Origin: a virus
Reading direction: 5' to 3' (one strand)
Length of the DNA: 64,000 nucleotides
IMG/VR virus record: IMGVR_UViG_3300008261_000075
Coordinates: 45,387 to 109,386 of that record
The notes beneath the pieces were generated by a model that was not told where the DNA came from, searched no databases, and saw nothing but the letters and a program-made list of their open reading frames with translations. Below, in pieces: positions 46,814-56,686 of the stretch. A program made the position numbers and the translations under genes. The first letter of the stretch is position 1; each line of letters opens with the position of its first letter.

Positions 46814-47376
46814 TAGAATGTTCCAACTAACTTAATAAAAACTTTTGCGCCACCGTTATACGTCCACACATCAATTACTTTATTCTTTTGATTAGTAGGT
46901 AATTTAAGAATATCTGGATCATCAATGATTTCTTGATCATATACAATTAATCCGCCTGCTTCAGTGGCAAGTGTTGGAGTTCTAATAGCATTGCCGTCAC
47001 CGATCATGTGTACACGCACCTGTGCAAATTTTCCAGTTGCGGGCCAATTTTGAAACGTTAGTGTTGTATCAGCACCTAAGGTAACATACTGTAAAGGACC
47101 GTTATTTAAATTAATATTTTGCGGCGCACTAATAACACCTAGCGGATACGTTGCTCCGTAGAACTTGTTATAAACTGCATTGGCAACAGTATTTCCGTTA
47201 AAATCGTTACTAGCATTCTTTTTAGCAGTATTTGTCTCTAGTGCAGTAATGTCAGTTTCTGCTTGGGCAATCGAAGACTTAATTGCGGCAAAGTTGCCTC
47301 TAAATCCTTGACTGTTATTATCTTGCCCTGCAACTGGGTATGTTTCGTCAATGGCTGCATAGTTTAAAGTGCTCAT
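46813..47376 (-). CDS. Virion structural protein (tail/baseplate-type)
   Basis: This 187-residue protein begins MSTLNYAAIDETYPVAGQDN, a start pattern shared by tail-associated proteins of marine T4-like phages. A coiled stretch (IAQAETDITALETNTAKKN) and a beta-rich end with TLGADTTLTFQNWPATG follow. It is the start of a coherent run of structural genes. Exact place in the tail is unknown. Confidence 0.7.
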   Translation of the reverse strand: MSTLNYAAIDETYPVAGQDNNSQGFRGNFAAIKSSIAQAETDITALETNTAKKNASNDFNGNTVANAVYNKFYGATYPLGVISAPQNINLNNGPLQYVTLGADTTLTFQNWPATGKFAQVRVHMIGDGNAIRTPTLATEAGGLIVYDQEIIDDPDILKLPTNQKNKVIDVWTYNGGAKVFIKLVGTF

Positions 47377-50216
47377 ATTGTTATCCTATCGTTTCTGAAT
47401 ACAAGATATTTATCTCGTGTATAGTCTTCTATAGAATCTATTAGATATCGATCTATAGTATATTCTAAAGTTTTAAAATCAAATTCGCTGTATTTAATGT
47501 TTAAAATTATGTCATCTGCACCCCCTATTTTGCAATAGCAAATAGGTAAAGCTAGTTGAAAATCTAATTCCTGCTTTCCGCCTGGCTGAATACTACGCAT
47601 CCATAATGGCAGATAATTTCTTTCTGTTGACCCAACAGTACGTATTCGTCGTTTCCAATTAGTAACACTGTTAGGAAAATACGTAGATGGGTTAGGATCG
47701 CTAGCTAGATATCCTTGACTGTCAATAGTAACTATGGGGTCTGGACGTTCTTTGTATGCTCTATCTTGATTTAAACTTGGAATGTTTTCACCAGCGTCCC
47801 AGAAGTTTACAGTATTATCTGTAGTTAATGTAATGTTTTGTCGACCTATAGCAGTTAATCGTTGAGGTAAAACTTTCTTATTTGGTTCAAGTGGATCTAA
47901 CATTTCTACATATACTACTTCGTATACTTGTGTGTTTGTTCCTGGAATTACTGCAACTGCTTTCTTAATTTCGCCAAATCTAAATGTTTTCTTTTTGTGA
48001 TTTAGTCCAATTGCTCCTACATATGCGCCTGCTTCTGTAGTTTCAATGCCTGCATAGATTAACATTTTAAGATCGCGCTGTACGCCAAAATTAGTATCGT
48101 TTGGTCTATAGATATTTTCAGGAGTAAACACTGTGCTGTCAGTGATAAAATCCTTCCATAGTTTTCGTTGATTAATTTTAAGCAAGGGAGCAACCGATAT
48201 ATTACTGTATAGTTTGTTGTTTGGTGTTTGTACTAACAGTGTAAATGCCTTAGACGCCGCACTGAATCCAAACTGATCTCTAGCTTTAACTATAAAACTA
48301 TAAGACCGGTCAATAGTAGTAGCCTGTTGATCGATACTAAACGAGTTATTATCAAAGGTAATTAATCCAGGTGTGTCAGCAGTGCCGTATTGATTAACTT
48401 TTCCAACAACTTCACCACCTAAGTCTAACACTAGTCCCGGAGGGAACCCGCCATTATTATTACTAATTGTCCCTGCCAGTGCTGGTAACCGAGTAGTGTT
48501 TTTATACGTTACATTTGTTGTGGTACAACTTAAAACAGAGTACACTCCATTGTATGCCGGCACACTCATTTTCTCAACTTTAATCATAGCACCAACTTTG
48601 AATGGCGGTTCAAATTGTTCTGGGAACGTCAGTGTGGCAATAGTGCCGTCGTTAGCTAATCCGCCTAATTGAGTAAATGATGGTGCAGGTTCTAGGGCTC
48701 CTAATTCAGATGTCCACTCTGTAATCTGCCACGGATACTGTACGTTTTGTACACTTTTATAATATTCGTCCTCACCAGTAATTCTGTAAGTCCAAATAAA
48801 TCCGTTCCATGTTAGACTCTTGTTACCATTTGTATAACTGTTTTTTCCGTTTAGTAGTGGACCTAATGTCAATGTAGTATTAAAATTAGCGTCTGCGCAT
48901 CCCGCCGCAACGGTATTTGATGTATTTGGATTAATTTCAACAATAACAGGTAGCTCACCGCGTTCTACAGTATATACTACAATAGCATCTTGAACTGTAC
49001 TAGTAGCTTGAATTTTTAAAGTTGATACAAAGTTTGCATCTATAATACCAAGATCACTATTAGTTTGCCAATTAATAACACTGTCAATCTCTCCAATAAC
49101 ATCTACATAGAAAGTTCTTTCAGTGACAACAACATCTTCATTTGTTCCGTAACGTGTGGCAACAATAGTCCAACTATATCGTTTAGTAACAGCCGGTTGA
49201 TATGGGATAGAACCAAACACTTCAGATGTAGTCGGGTCAAATTGCATTCCAGGCGGCAATTTTGTAATCTCTTCGTCGGTCATACTATAGATAACTATTC
49301 CCGAAGTTAGTGCTTCGTAAGTATCAAGTATAAAACTCACATAATTGTTTGCTCGTCGAGTCCCTAAGTAAGCAGGAGTAGTCCATATTGGTTGTCTTAA
49401 GTACTGTGCATCCGCAGTAAATAATCCGCTATTAACTGGGAACCCTACATTGTCTGCACGGAAATAGTCATCGCCGACTACAAATATTTTAAATTTTCTT
49501 TTAGTAACAGAATCACCGTCACTAATAGTAGCAATAAACTCATAGTTACGATTTAATTTTTTAGGAGGTTTACTAGGTAGAGCAAAATCATAAAATACAA
49601 GATCGTATATATAACTGTCGTAGCCGTTGGTTGGACGATAGCCAAAGTCGTATGCAACATTATCATAGTAGCTGTTGTCAAAACTTCCGTCGCCGTCTGC
49701 AACTTTAATTGATAGTGCTGGTTGCACAAACCCAGTTATTCTACCAGTTTGTGTTAATAATAGCCCCGGAGGTAGTTCGCCTTCTTCGCTGGCAATAAAG
49801 AAACTTAATTGTTGTCCAGTAACAGTATCAGTGTCAATCGCACCTATTTGAAAATCTACAAATGAACTGTCTAATACATATAGCTGTTCGTTCTCACCAA
49901 TTCTTAATTGACCTGCTGGAGTAATAAACCTTGGCTCGTCAGGGCCTTGCACAATCATATTAAATGTTCTATCGGCTATTCCACTGCTATGACTAGCCCT
50001 AATACAAAATGCGTAACTTGTGTCTCGAGGAACTTCTCCAGGAGTTCCAATAATAAACTGTCCTTCAATTCGTAGACCAGGGGGCAATGCCCCCGATATA
50101 ACTTTAAAATTAGTGTTACCTGGGACATTAGTTACAGGTAACGGCAAATTAATCTGAAATCGTTCTTGAAACGTTCCAAAATTGTAACCTGAAGATTGTG
50201 TCCAAATATCGAGCAT
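47373..50216 (-). CDS. Giant virion protein with Ig-like (He_PIG) domains
   Basis: This 947-residue protein carries repeated Ig-type motifs of the He_PIG kind, for example NFKVISGALPPGLRIEGQFI, GELPPGLLLTQTGRITGFVQ and LPPGMQFDPTTSEVFG. Such domains mediate adhesion on phage tails. C-terminal strands with VLPQRLTAIGRQNITLTTDN follow. Probable tail fibre or baseplate appendage that contacts the host surface. It overlaps the next gene in the run by 4 bases. Confidence 0.72.
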   Translation of the reverse strand: MLDIWTQSSGYNFGTFQERFQINLPLPVTNVPGNTNFKVISGALPPGLRIEGQFIIGTPGEVPRDTSYAFCIRASHSSGIADRTFNMIVQGPDEPRFITPAGQLRIGENEQLYVLDSSFVDFQIGAIDTDTVTGQQLSFFIASEEGELPPGLLLTQTGRITGFVQPALSIKVADGDGSFDNSYYDNVAYDFGYRPTNGYDSYIYDLVFYDFALPSKPPKKLNRNYEFIATISDGDSVTKRKFKIFVVGDDYFRADNVGFPVNSGLFTADAQYLRQPIWTTPAYLGTRRANNYVSFILDTYEALTSGIVIYSMTDEEITKLPPGMQFDPTTSEVFGSIPYQPAVTKRYSWTIVATRYGTNEDVVVTERTFYVDVIGEIDSVINWQTNSDLGIIDANFVSTLKIQATSTVQDAIVVYTVERGELPVIVEINPNTSNTVAAGCADANFNTTLTLGPLLNGKNSYTNGNKSLTWNGFIWTYRITGEDEYYKSVQNVQYPWQITEWTSELGALEPAPSFTQLGGLANDGTIATLTFPEQFEPPFKVGAMIKVEKMSVPAYNGVYSVLSCTTTNVTYKNTTRLPALAGTISNNNGGFPPGLVLDLGGEVVGKVNQYGTADTPGLITFDNNSFSIDQQATTIDRSYSFIVKARDQFGFSAASKAFTLLVQTPNNKLYSNISVAPLLKINQRKLWKDFITDSTVFTPENIYRPNDTNFGVQRDLKMLIYAGIETTEAGAYVGAIGLNHKKKTFRFGEIKKAVAVIPGTNTQVYEVVYVEMLDPLEPNKKVLPQRLTAIGRQNITLTTDNTVNFWDAGENIPSLNQDRAYKERPDPIVTIDSQGYLASDPNPSTYFPNSVTNWKRRIRTVGSTERNYLPLWMRSIQPGGKQELDFQLALPICYCKIGGADDIILNIKYSEFDFKTLEYTIDRYLIDSIEDYTRDKYLVFRNDRITI

Positions 50217-50218
50217 AA

Positions 50219-52861
50219 TTACCCTCTTCTACGTAGTCTTGGTCTTGGGTAAGCAGTCCCTGTGACAGGTCTAATACCAATTGTTTGTTTAGGAAACGTA
50301 GTTCCCACTGTAGCTCGCTCTTTTTTGTAGTACAAATATAAATTTGCACCGCCTTGAAGATCTCTAATATCAGCAGGTCCTCCTGAAGTAGCGGTTAGCT
50401 GATTTGTTTTAGCTACTGACAGAATATAGGCTTTGGCTGCTGATTGATTCATATTTGGATATGTTTCCAATGCACAAGCAATAACTCCGCATACTTGCGG
50501 GCTAGCCATACTAGTTCCGCTATACTTGGCAAGGTAGTGGGTAGGACTTCTTGGATCAGCAGTACCACTAGGCACTGCACTAATAATTTGGGTGCCTGGC
50601 GCATATAAATCAGTACCAGGTCCACAATCGCTAAAGTAACTCTTTTGGTCAACTGCTAATACGTCTACCGCACCAACACATATGTTTGGCATACCAAGAT
50701 CATTAGCAGTTGGACTCGTGCCTCGCATGTAGTAGAATATTTGACCCGGATATCTATTGCTCATTTCAAATGTGTTGTCCCAATCAAGGCCTCCTGGTAC
50801 ATCGTGTTTCCACCTACCATTTCCAGCCGCACCAACAAATATAATTCCTTCTTCCATTGCGTCAATAATATCTTCGTCACAGGCTGTTACTCTAGCAGGT
50901 ATACGTTGTCCTGCAATAAATCCCCAAGTGTTTAATTCACCTGAAGTAAATGCGCCACCGCCTGAACTAGTCTTTCTATTGTTTACGCCTGTTTGTAAAT
51001 CTATCTTGCTTGGATCGTCTTCATAAAACGTCCATTCGTGTACCATGTTAGGACTTCCTAGTGTTCCACTAGTTGCCGCATTGCCTTCTGTACGCACACG
51101 GAATGTTCTATTAGGTGCAGTGCCTTCAACTCCGTAGTATATTCGTTGAACTGAATTGTCAGCGGCACTAGCAGATATTTTTGGCAGTGCTGGAACACTT
51201 TCACTTATACCACTGTATACAAAAGATCCGCCGCCAAATGTCAAATAGTGATTAGTGCTGACATATATTTGATTATAAGTAGTTCCTAAGAAACTAATGT
51301 TAAATGGTAAAGTCAACAACCAATAAGCATCATCGTTAGGATTTGTTGTGTTACCTGCAATATCTGTAGGAGTTGTTGACGCAGTCAATGATGCCGCTCC
51401 AAGTAAACTGCTTGATATTGATGACACTGTAACACTACTAGCGCCTGATCGTGCTCTTACGCTCATAGCAGTTGCATAAATTGGATCACCGACATCTCCA
51501 GTTTCGACTACACTGTTATGGAATCTAATAGTATAGGTACCTGTGTTTGCTAATGCTACGTTAGTTTCACTTATGTCTACAGAAACATCGTCACCCGGTT
51601 CGGCTGTATCAGATACAGGCCCGTCTTCGTATTGTACTACCCTCACACCGTTGTATAATATTTCGATAGCATTTGCTAGAGTAGTGATACCATCACCTAC
51701 AAGCGAACCTCCAGAGAATTGACTAATCAAATCAACCGTGCATGGTCCTTGTACCTGTACGTCATATGTATCTGCAGGTTTATCAAAGGAAGTTAGATAT
51801 GCTTGATTGTTAGCATTGTCAACAGCCCATGTTTCAGGCTTGCTGAGAATTAAATTGTTAACAGTTGAAGTTGTTACAATTCTATTTCCACCGTTTTCTA
51901 AATTTAAAATATTTCCTAATTTTGTACTTGAAGAACACACACCGCTAAACCCTGTGTACACAATTGTTGGAGTTCCTGCAGGCGTATTACGTGTTCCTCT
52001 GTAGGTAACAGCAGTTATGTCATTAAATGACCACTCTCCTGGAAAAATACTCTGTCCCCAACTGTTGTTGATAATAGTTGGGTTACGTCTGCCAGTGGCA
52101 GGATTAATTGGTTTGTTTCTGTGGAACGCACGAATATAGTCAAACACCAAGCTGAAGTTACCGCTGTTACCAGTATCATAGTAGAGACTATAGATGTTGG
52201 CATCTCTGGCCCAGCCCTGTGTATTGCCTGCAACCGTGCCAGCTACGTGCATACCGTGAGGATCAAGTAACCCAACATTATAAGTACCTGGAGCGCCTCC
52301 TGTTACTTCGGGATTATGTTGATACCAATTGTAATCTACAATCCTAGTGCCGCCGGTACCGTCTGCGTTCTTTTGAAATTCTGGATGAGTTGCTGTAGGC
52401 AAACCTGTGTCACATATAACCACGTCAACGTTTTTACCAGTACTAGTAAGTGTTATAGTACCGCTGACGGTAGCACTACTCCCGTCTGATCCCCAGTTAG
52501 GCACATTGGTTTCTCTAGTACATCTTAACAGACCCCAGTTTTTGTGAAGGCCAGCCGTAGTTGCAGACTTGTTCCAACTTAAACTAGATTGATCTACAAA
52601 TGTTCCTGCGCTGATACCTCTTTCAGCAGGCGCAAGTTCTATATATTTTACTCTGGGATCTTTTTCTAACACACTGGCTTCTTCGGCAGTCATTATGTAA
52701 TGAGTGTTTCTACTCAAAGGTCTTAAGGCAGCACACTCAACTTCCCTATCTGGAATAGATGTTTGAATCCCATCAGCTGGCGCTGCCATTTCTTGATAGA
52801 ACGAATCTAAATCGTCTACATTGTGTAATGTGACAATATACTCATACACTAGTTTGGCCAT
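50219..52861 (-). CDS. Subtilisin-family (S8) protease in virion gene cluster
   Basis: This 880-residue protein contains a full S8 triad: D151 in VVICDTGLPTATHPEF, H202 in DPHGMHVAGTVAG and S784 in YSGTSMASPQV. The oxyanion-type VGAAGNGRW also fits. Residues 1-80 resemble an I9 inhibitor propeptide. Between the His and Ser blocks lies an insertion of several hundred residues rich in beta structure (YNQIYVSTNHYLTFGGGSFV), unlike bacterial subtilisins. It may process virion or host surface proteins. It is flanked by tail genes. Confidence 0.88.
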   Translation of the reverse strand: MAKLVYEYIVTLHNVDDLDSFYQEMAAPADGIQTSIPDREVECAALRPLSRNTHYIMTAEEASVLEKDPRVKYIELAPAERGISAGTFVDQSSLSWNKSATTAGLHKNWGLLRCTRETNVPNWGSDGSSATVSGTITLTSTGKNVDVVICDTGLPTATHPEFQKNADGTGGTRIVDYNWYQHNPEVTGGAPGTYNVGLLDPHGMHVAGTVAGNTQGWARDANIYSLYYDTGNSGNFSLVFDYIRAFHRNKPINPATGRRNPTIINNSWGQSIFPGEWSFNDITAVTYRGTRNTPAGTPTIVYTGFSGVCSSSTKLGNILNLENGGNRIVTTSTVNNLILSKPETWAVDNANNQAYLTSFDKPADTYDVQVQGPCTVDLISQFSGGSLVGDGITTLANAIEILYNGVRVVQYEDGPVSDTAEPGDDVSVDISETNVALANTGTYTIRFHNSVVETGDVGDPIYATAMSVRARSGASSVTVSSISSSLLGAASLTASTTPTDIAGNTTNPNDDAYWLLTLPFNISFLGTTYNQIYVSTNHYLTFGGGSFVYSGISESVPALPKISASAADNSVQRIYYGVEGTAPNRTFRVRTEGNAATSGTLGSPNMVHEWTFYEDDPSKIDLQTGVNNRKTSSGGGAFTSGELNTWGFIAGQRIPARVTACDEDIIDAMEEGIIFVGAAGNGRWKHDVPGGLDWDNTFEMSNRYPGQIFYYMRGTSPTANDLGMPNICVGAVDVLAVDQKSYFSDCGPGTDLYAPGTQIISAVPSGTADPRSPTHYLAKYSGTSMASPQVCGVIACALETYPNMNQSAAKAYILSVAKTNQLTATSGGPADIRDLQGGANLYLYYKKERATVGTTFPKQTIGIRPVTGTAYPRPRLRRRG

Positions 52862-52862
52862 G

Positions 52863-55691
52863 TTAAACCTCTAATTGAACAGCAGTTAATGTGACTGTTA
52901 TAGTGCCTGTTGATCCACTCTTGTTTGTTACTGCTACTGGAATTATGTTAGTTACTGGAGACTCGTTGTTAAATCCAACTGCTCCGGGAGTAATTAAAAT
53001 AGTCTGTGCTCCTGTAGTAATTACTTCTGCAATAAGTCCAGCATCTGGCAATGGGTCTACACCTTCTGTTCTTGCGGCATCGCTAGTTCTAGCCGCATCG
53101 CTAACATACAATCTTACCCACGCCGCCGCAGAAGTTTGTATCTTGTAAAGCATGTATCCCTTGTATCCAGTAATATTTACGTTGCCTGTTGCACCGTTCA
53201 TAATACTAGCAGTTGTTCCAGCAATAGTTGCTCGAGTAACTAGTCCACCGCCTGCTGGAAAATCTGCCCAACTTGACACTAGCCCGTTGGTAGTTAAGAA
53301 TTTTCCATTGTTGCTAGCTTGACTAGGCAACACTTTAGATTCTGACAAGCTAGTAATCCATGTAGGATCAGCATATGAACCAGTAGCAACTACTACATCA
53401 GGTATATCACTGCCTGTAGCAGTAATAGTAACTGCTCCGGCGTTGTCAACTATGCTAATGCCCCCACCGGCAACAATAGAACTAACTGGTAAATTAGTAA
53501 GTTGCGCACCACTTCCAATAAATCCTGTTGCACTAACAGTTGAAGTAAACTCAGCAGTCTTATCACCTTTTAATCTTAATGCTCTGCCAACTGATGTATC
53601 TGTTGCACTTCTTGTGAAGAAATCAAGTCTACCAGGCATCTTCATCATGTTAGGAGTGTACGCTCCGTCAACTACTGCACTTATAACCGCGTGGGTCATA
53701 TAAGTTGTGCCATCAAAAGATTGGAATGACAAATCACCAGATTCGTCTTCAGCTTGTACCGCTAATGGTACGTCAATAGTTCCCCTTGATCTAATGAAGC
53801 TAGTGTTATTAGCATCCATCATACTGTGAGCTTGTTGTACTTTAAATTGTGCGCCATTACTAGGAATATAGGTGTTCTGTATAACACCTAATCGTCCACC
53901 GTAGTCTCTATCACCAATTTCAACAAACCCAAGTGGCTGTGTCGAAGCAATTGCTAATGTAGCATTTGATGAATAAATCTTTGGTACTTGATTCTCAAAT
54001 ATAATTTGCCCTTGCACCAGCAACGCACCGTCTGCATTTCCTTCGGATGTAGGTTGTCTAAAAGTTAATGTAGGTCCTATACCGTCAACCGTATTACCAG
54101 TTTCAGAATAGTATGCTAATTGACTAACTCCGCCAAACAGCACTTTGCCTTTATCTTTGTTACTAATAGTAATAGTATCGGTATTAAAGTTAGTAGTGAG
54201 AATGATATCCCCGCCGGCTACTAGCGTTAGTGTGTCTTCAGCACTGTCAGCTACTAGGTTAGACGACGGAAGAGCAACGGCAACTGCTTGAAGCCCTCGA
54301 ATAGTATGAGATCCAGTGCTAGTTGAAGTAATATCAAGTGCAATGCTATCAAGTGCATTTCCAGCACTCATGGCCAACCTAAATGAACTTCCGTTAATCT
54401 TAATTATATAATATGTTGATCCAGACATTAGTCCGCCAACAGCACCGCCACCAACTGCTGTATAGATTACTGGTGTACCAGTAGTAAATGAATTTACAGG
54501 AACAGTTATAGAATTAGCTACAGTGTTTACATCGGTGGCAGCGTTAAATGTGTATGATACCGGAGGGTCAATAGTTACCGCAGGTATTGAGATATATCCC
54601 GATCCGCTATTGACTACATTAAAATCTTCAAGAGTAGTTGCAGCCAGTACTGCTTCGCACACTGCATTTGAGCCTATGTCAGTAAAAGTAAGAGTTCCGG
54701 ATGGCAATGATGTTGCTCCGGCCGTTAGCGTTATTGTAGTACCACTTACTGATGCTACTTTCTGATTGCTAGTGTACCCAGTTCCGGTAATGGCCATGCC
54801 TGGATGGATTGTATTTACAACACTGCTAACAATAATAGTAGTCGTTAATCCACCTGACACATAAGTTGCAGTTGCATCTATTGGTTTAACAATAGTTGTT
54901 ATAGGAGTGTTTCTAAAACCAGCACCTGGCTCACGAACATCGATCTCAGTAATTGCTCCGTTTGGATCTAAGTATACATATCCTGTAGCTCTTTGTGATC
55001 CACTGCCAGAAGCAGTAACAATTGTGCCTGCTGAATAATTAGTACCACCGTTAGTGACTTCAATGTTAGCAACAAAAGTTGGTGCAATAGTTGCAGTAAT
55101 AACTGCTTGAACTCCGCCAAGCGGTGGGGCAGCAACAGTAACTTCTGGAATACTAGTATAATTAGATCCTGGATTAGTTAACGTAACAGTTAGTGTTGGA
55201 CTAACTGATATTGTTTTAAATGATTGACCGGCGGATGTAACAGTTGCACTGATTTGATCAGAATTATCAATGTGGCTAAACGTAATACCAGTATGAGGAC
55301 TGTTAACTAGTACGTTGGCAATAGTGTCAATGGCATCTTCAGCTGTAAATGTAGGAGAAGCAACAGCTACAATTTTGTTAAGAACATCGTCATATGTAAA
55401 TGAGATATTTGAATGTGAAGCATTGTTAAATAACTCCCAAGCCGCATCTTGCGCCCGGTCAACACTAAAAAATTGGTTAGTAACTCCTTCTGCTAAATCA
55501 TCACTGATTAGACTTACAGCCCCAATTTTGTTGTTAACACTTGTAACAGGCGCACTAACACCGTTACCACCAGCAGTGAGACCGTCACCTACATACAATC
55601 TTTTACTGTCTGTGGTGTAAACTATTTCTCCTTCTGCTGGTGTAATAGTTGTTCTTAGCGCCTCTAATCCTCTTCTTAGACGTAATGCCAT
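52863..55691 (-). CDS. Large virion structural/tail fibre protein
   Basis: This 942-residue protein starts MALRLRRGLEALRTTITPAE and GEIVYTTDSKRLYVGDG, a start I associate with fibre or baseplate proteins of T4-like marine phages. Most of it is beta-rich, Thr/Val/Ser/Gly-dominated, with repeats such as VTLTNPGSNYTSIPEVTVAA and NSGSGYISIPAVTID. No lyase motif is evident. Likely a trimeric fibre or tail appendage. Confidence 0.75.
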   Translation of the reverse strand: MALRLRRGLEALRTTITPAEGEIVYTTDSKRLYVGDGLTAGGNGVSAPVTSVNNKIGAVSLISDDLAEGVTNQFFSVDRAQDAAWELFNNASHSNISFTYDDVLNKIVAVASPTFTAEDAIDTIANVLVNSPHTGITFSHIDNSDQISATVTSAGQSFKTISVSPTLTVTLTNPGSNYTSIPEVTVAAPPLGGVQAVITATIAPTFVANIEVTNGGTNYSAGTIVTASGSGSQRATGYVYLDPNGAITEIDVREPGAGFRNTPITTIVKPIDATATYVSGGLTTTIIVSSVVNTIHPGMAITGTGYTSNQKVASVSGTTITLTAGATSLPSGTLTFTDIGSNAVCEAVLAATTLEDFNVVNSGSGYISIPAVTIDPPVSYTFNAATDVNTVANSITVPVNSFTTGTPVIYTAVGGGAVGGLMSGSTYYIIKINGSSFRLAMSAGNALDSIALDITSTSTGSHTIRGLQAVAVALPSSNLVADSAEDTLTLVAGGDIILTTNFNTDTITISNKDKGKVLFGGVSQLAYYSETGNTVDGIGPTLTFRQPTSEGNADGALLVQGQIIFENQVPKIYSSNATLAIASTQPLGFVEIGDRDYGGRLGVIQNTYIPSNGAQFKVQQAHSMMDANNTSFIRSRGTIDVPLAVQAEDESGDLSFQSFDGTTYMTHAVISAVVDGAYTPNMMKMPGRLDFFTRSATDTSVGRALRLKGDKTAEFTSTVSATGFIGSGAQLTNLPVSSIVAGGGISIVDNAGAVTITATGSDIPDVVVATGSYADPTWITSLSESKVLPSQASNNGKFLTTNGLVSSWADFPAGGGLVTRATIAGTTASIMNGATGNVNITGYKGYMLYKIQTSAAAWVRLYVSDAARTSDAARTEGVDPLPDAGLIAEVITTGAQTILITPGAVGFNNESPVTNIIPVAVTNKSGSTGTITVTLTAVQLEV

Positions 55692-55707
55692 TTGTTTCTC
55701 CTAATCC

Positions 55708-56244
55708 TTAAAAGTTTCCAAAATCCTGATCGCCAGGCGCGGGTTGGACGAATGTCCCAAAATCTACATCGGAGCCCCCGCCACCTGAATCAACCTGGGC
55801 TTGTAACGCTCGTATGTCAATACCATAAACTAAAGATTGCACATTACTAGCAGTAATGCTACTGGTCAATGTCATATTACCATTGATGTTGATATTTCCA
55901 GTTCCTGTTATATTTTTAGAATTTAAATTAAGGTTCCCACCCAACATTGGGCTAGTATCTGACTGTACGGCGGTTAATGCAGACAAATTAATAGTGTCTG
56001 CTGTGGTAGTAATAGTAACTCCGGTGCCCGTAATAGTCTTAAATTTTAAAACATTATTGACTCTTTCTTTAAAAATGCCAGCACCTGCACCAACATTTTG
56101 TCCAGAAATTGCATCAACTGCACCGCTAACAGCAGTAAAACTATCTTTAACTTTGCTAAAAGCGGTATACAAGTCATCACCGGTGCCGTCGTTTGGATAC
56201 GCACCAATGTTTAGTATGAGATCTGGGGGTAATTGATATGCCAT
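55708..56244 (-). CDS. Virion structural protein
   Basis: This 178-residue protein begins MAYQLPPDLILNIGAYPNDG and continues TGDDLYTAFSKVKDSF, typical of small baseplate or tail proteins of marine T4-like phages. A beta-rich middle (TVTTTADTINLSAL-type) and a Gly-rich acidic end follow. Probable tail component, exact role unknown. Confidence 0.7.
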   Translation of the reverse strand: MAYQLPPDLILNIGAYPNDGTGDDLYTAFSKVKDSFTAVSGAVDAISGQNVGAGAGIFKERVNNVLKFKTITGTGVTITTTADTINLSALTAVQSDTSPMLGGNLNLNSKNITGTGNININGNMTLTSSITASNVQSLVYGIDIRALQAQVDSGGGGSDVDFGTFVQPAPGDQDFGNF

Positions 56245-56262
56245 AAATGTAATCCTATTCTA

Positions 56263-56269
56263 TATTTAC
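56263..56269 (-). promoter_or_regulatory. Possible late-promoter-like motif
   Basis: GTAAATA on the minus strand, 19 bases before the ATG at 56244, overlapping the end of the upstream gene. Weak candidate. Confidence 0.25.
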
Positions 56270-56685
56270 CAACTTCTGCAACTCCAATATCTAGCCTTCC
56301 AACGTGGCCCTGGATTTTTGCAGTTATGTCTTGCTCTAAAACTCTTGCGTCTTGCAGGATTAGACTTTTTAATACGCATAGTTTTATCACCAAAGTTAAC
56401 TTTGACAATATTGCCATTAGGTTTGCGCACATACACTTTTGATTTCTTTACATCGCCTGCCATCTTTTTACCTAAAGGTACATTACGCCCCTGGTATTCT
56501 GCTTCGTCAAGCTGAAACCCCGATAAGTGACTAAGACCAATTGCATCAATTTCTACTACAATGCCGTCGCTAACAAATCCAACCACTCCGGTTTCTAATA
56601 CTATGTTGTCAAGTTCAATATCAAAACTATCTCCCACACTGGGAAGTTGACCCAATCCAGTTAAAATAAATTCTTTGTATCTCAT
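56266..56685 (-). CDS. Conserved phage protein with basic Cys-containing C-terminus
   Basis: This 139-residue protein has an N-terminal beta-rich part (SVGDSFDIELDNIVLETGVV). A conserved C-terminal block follows with KKSKVYVRKPNGNIVKVNFG, then MRIKKSNPARRKSFRARHNC and an Arg/Trp end. I recall this C-terminal block in many large marine phages, possibly acting in the virion or on nucleic acid. Function unknown. Confidence 0.74.
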   Translation of the reverse strand: MRYKEFILTGLGQLPSVGDSFDIELDNIVLETGVVGFVSDGIVVEIDAIGLSHLSGFQLDEAEYQGRNVPLGKKMAGDVKKSKVYVRKPNGNIVKVNFGDKTMRIKKSNPARRKSFRARHNCKNPGPRWKARYWSCRSW

Positions 56686-56686
56686 A

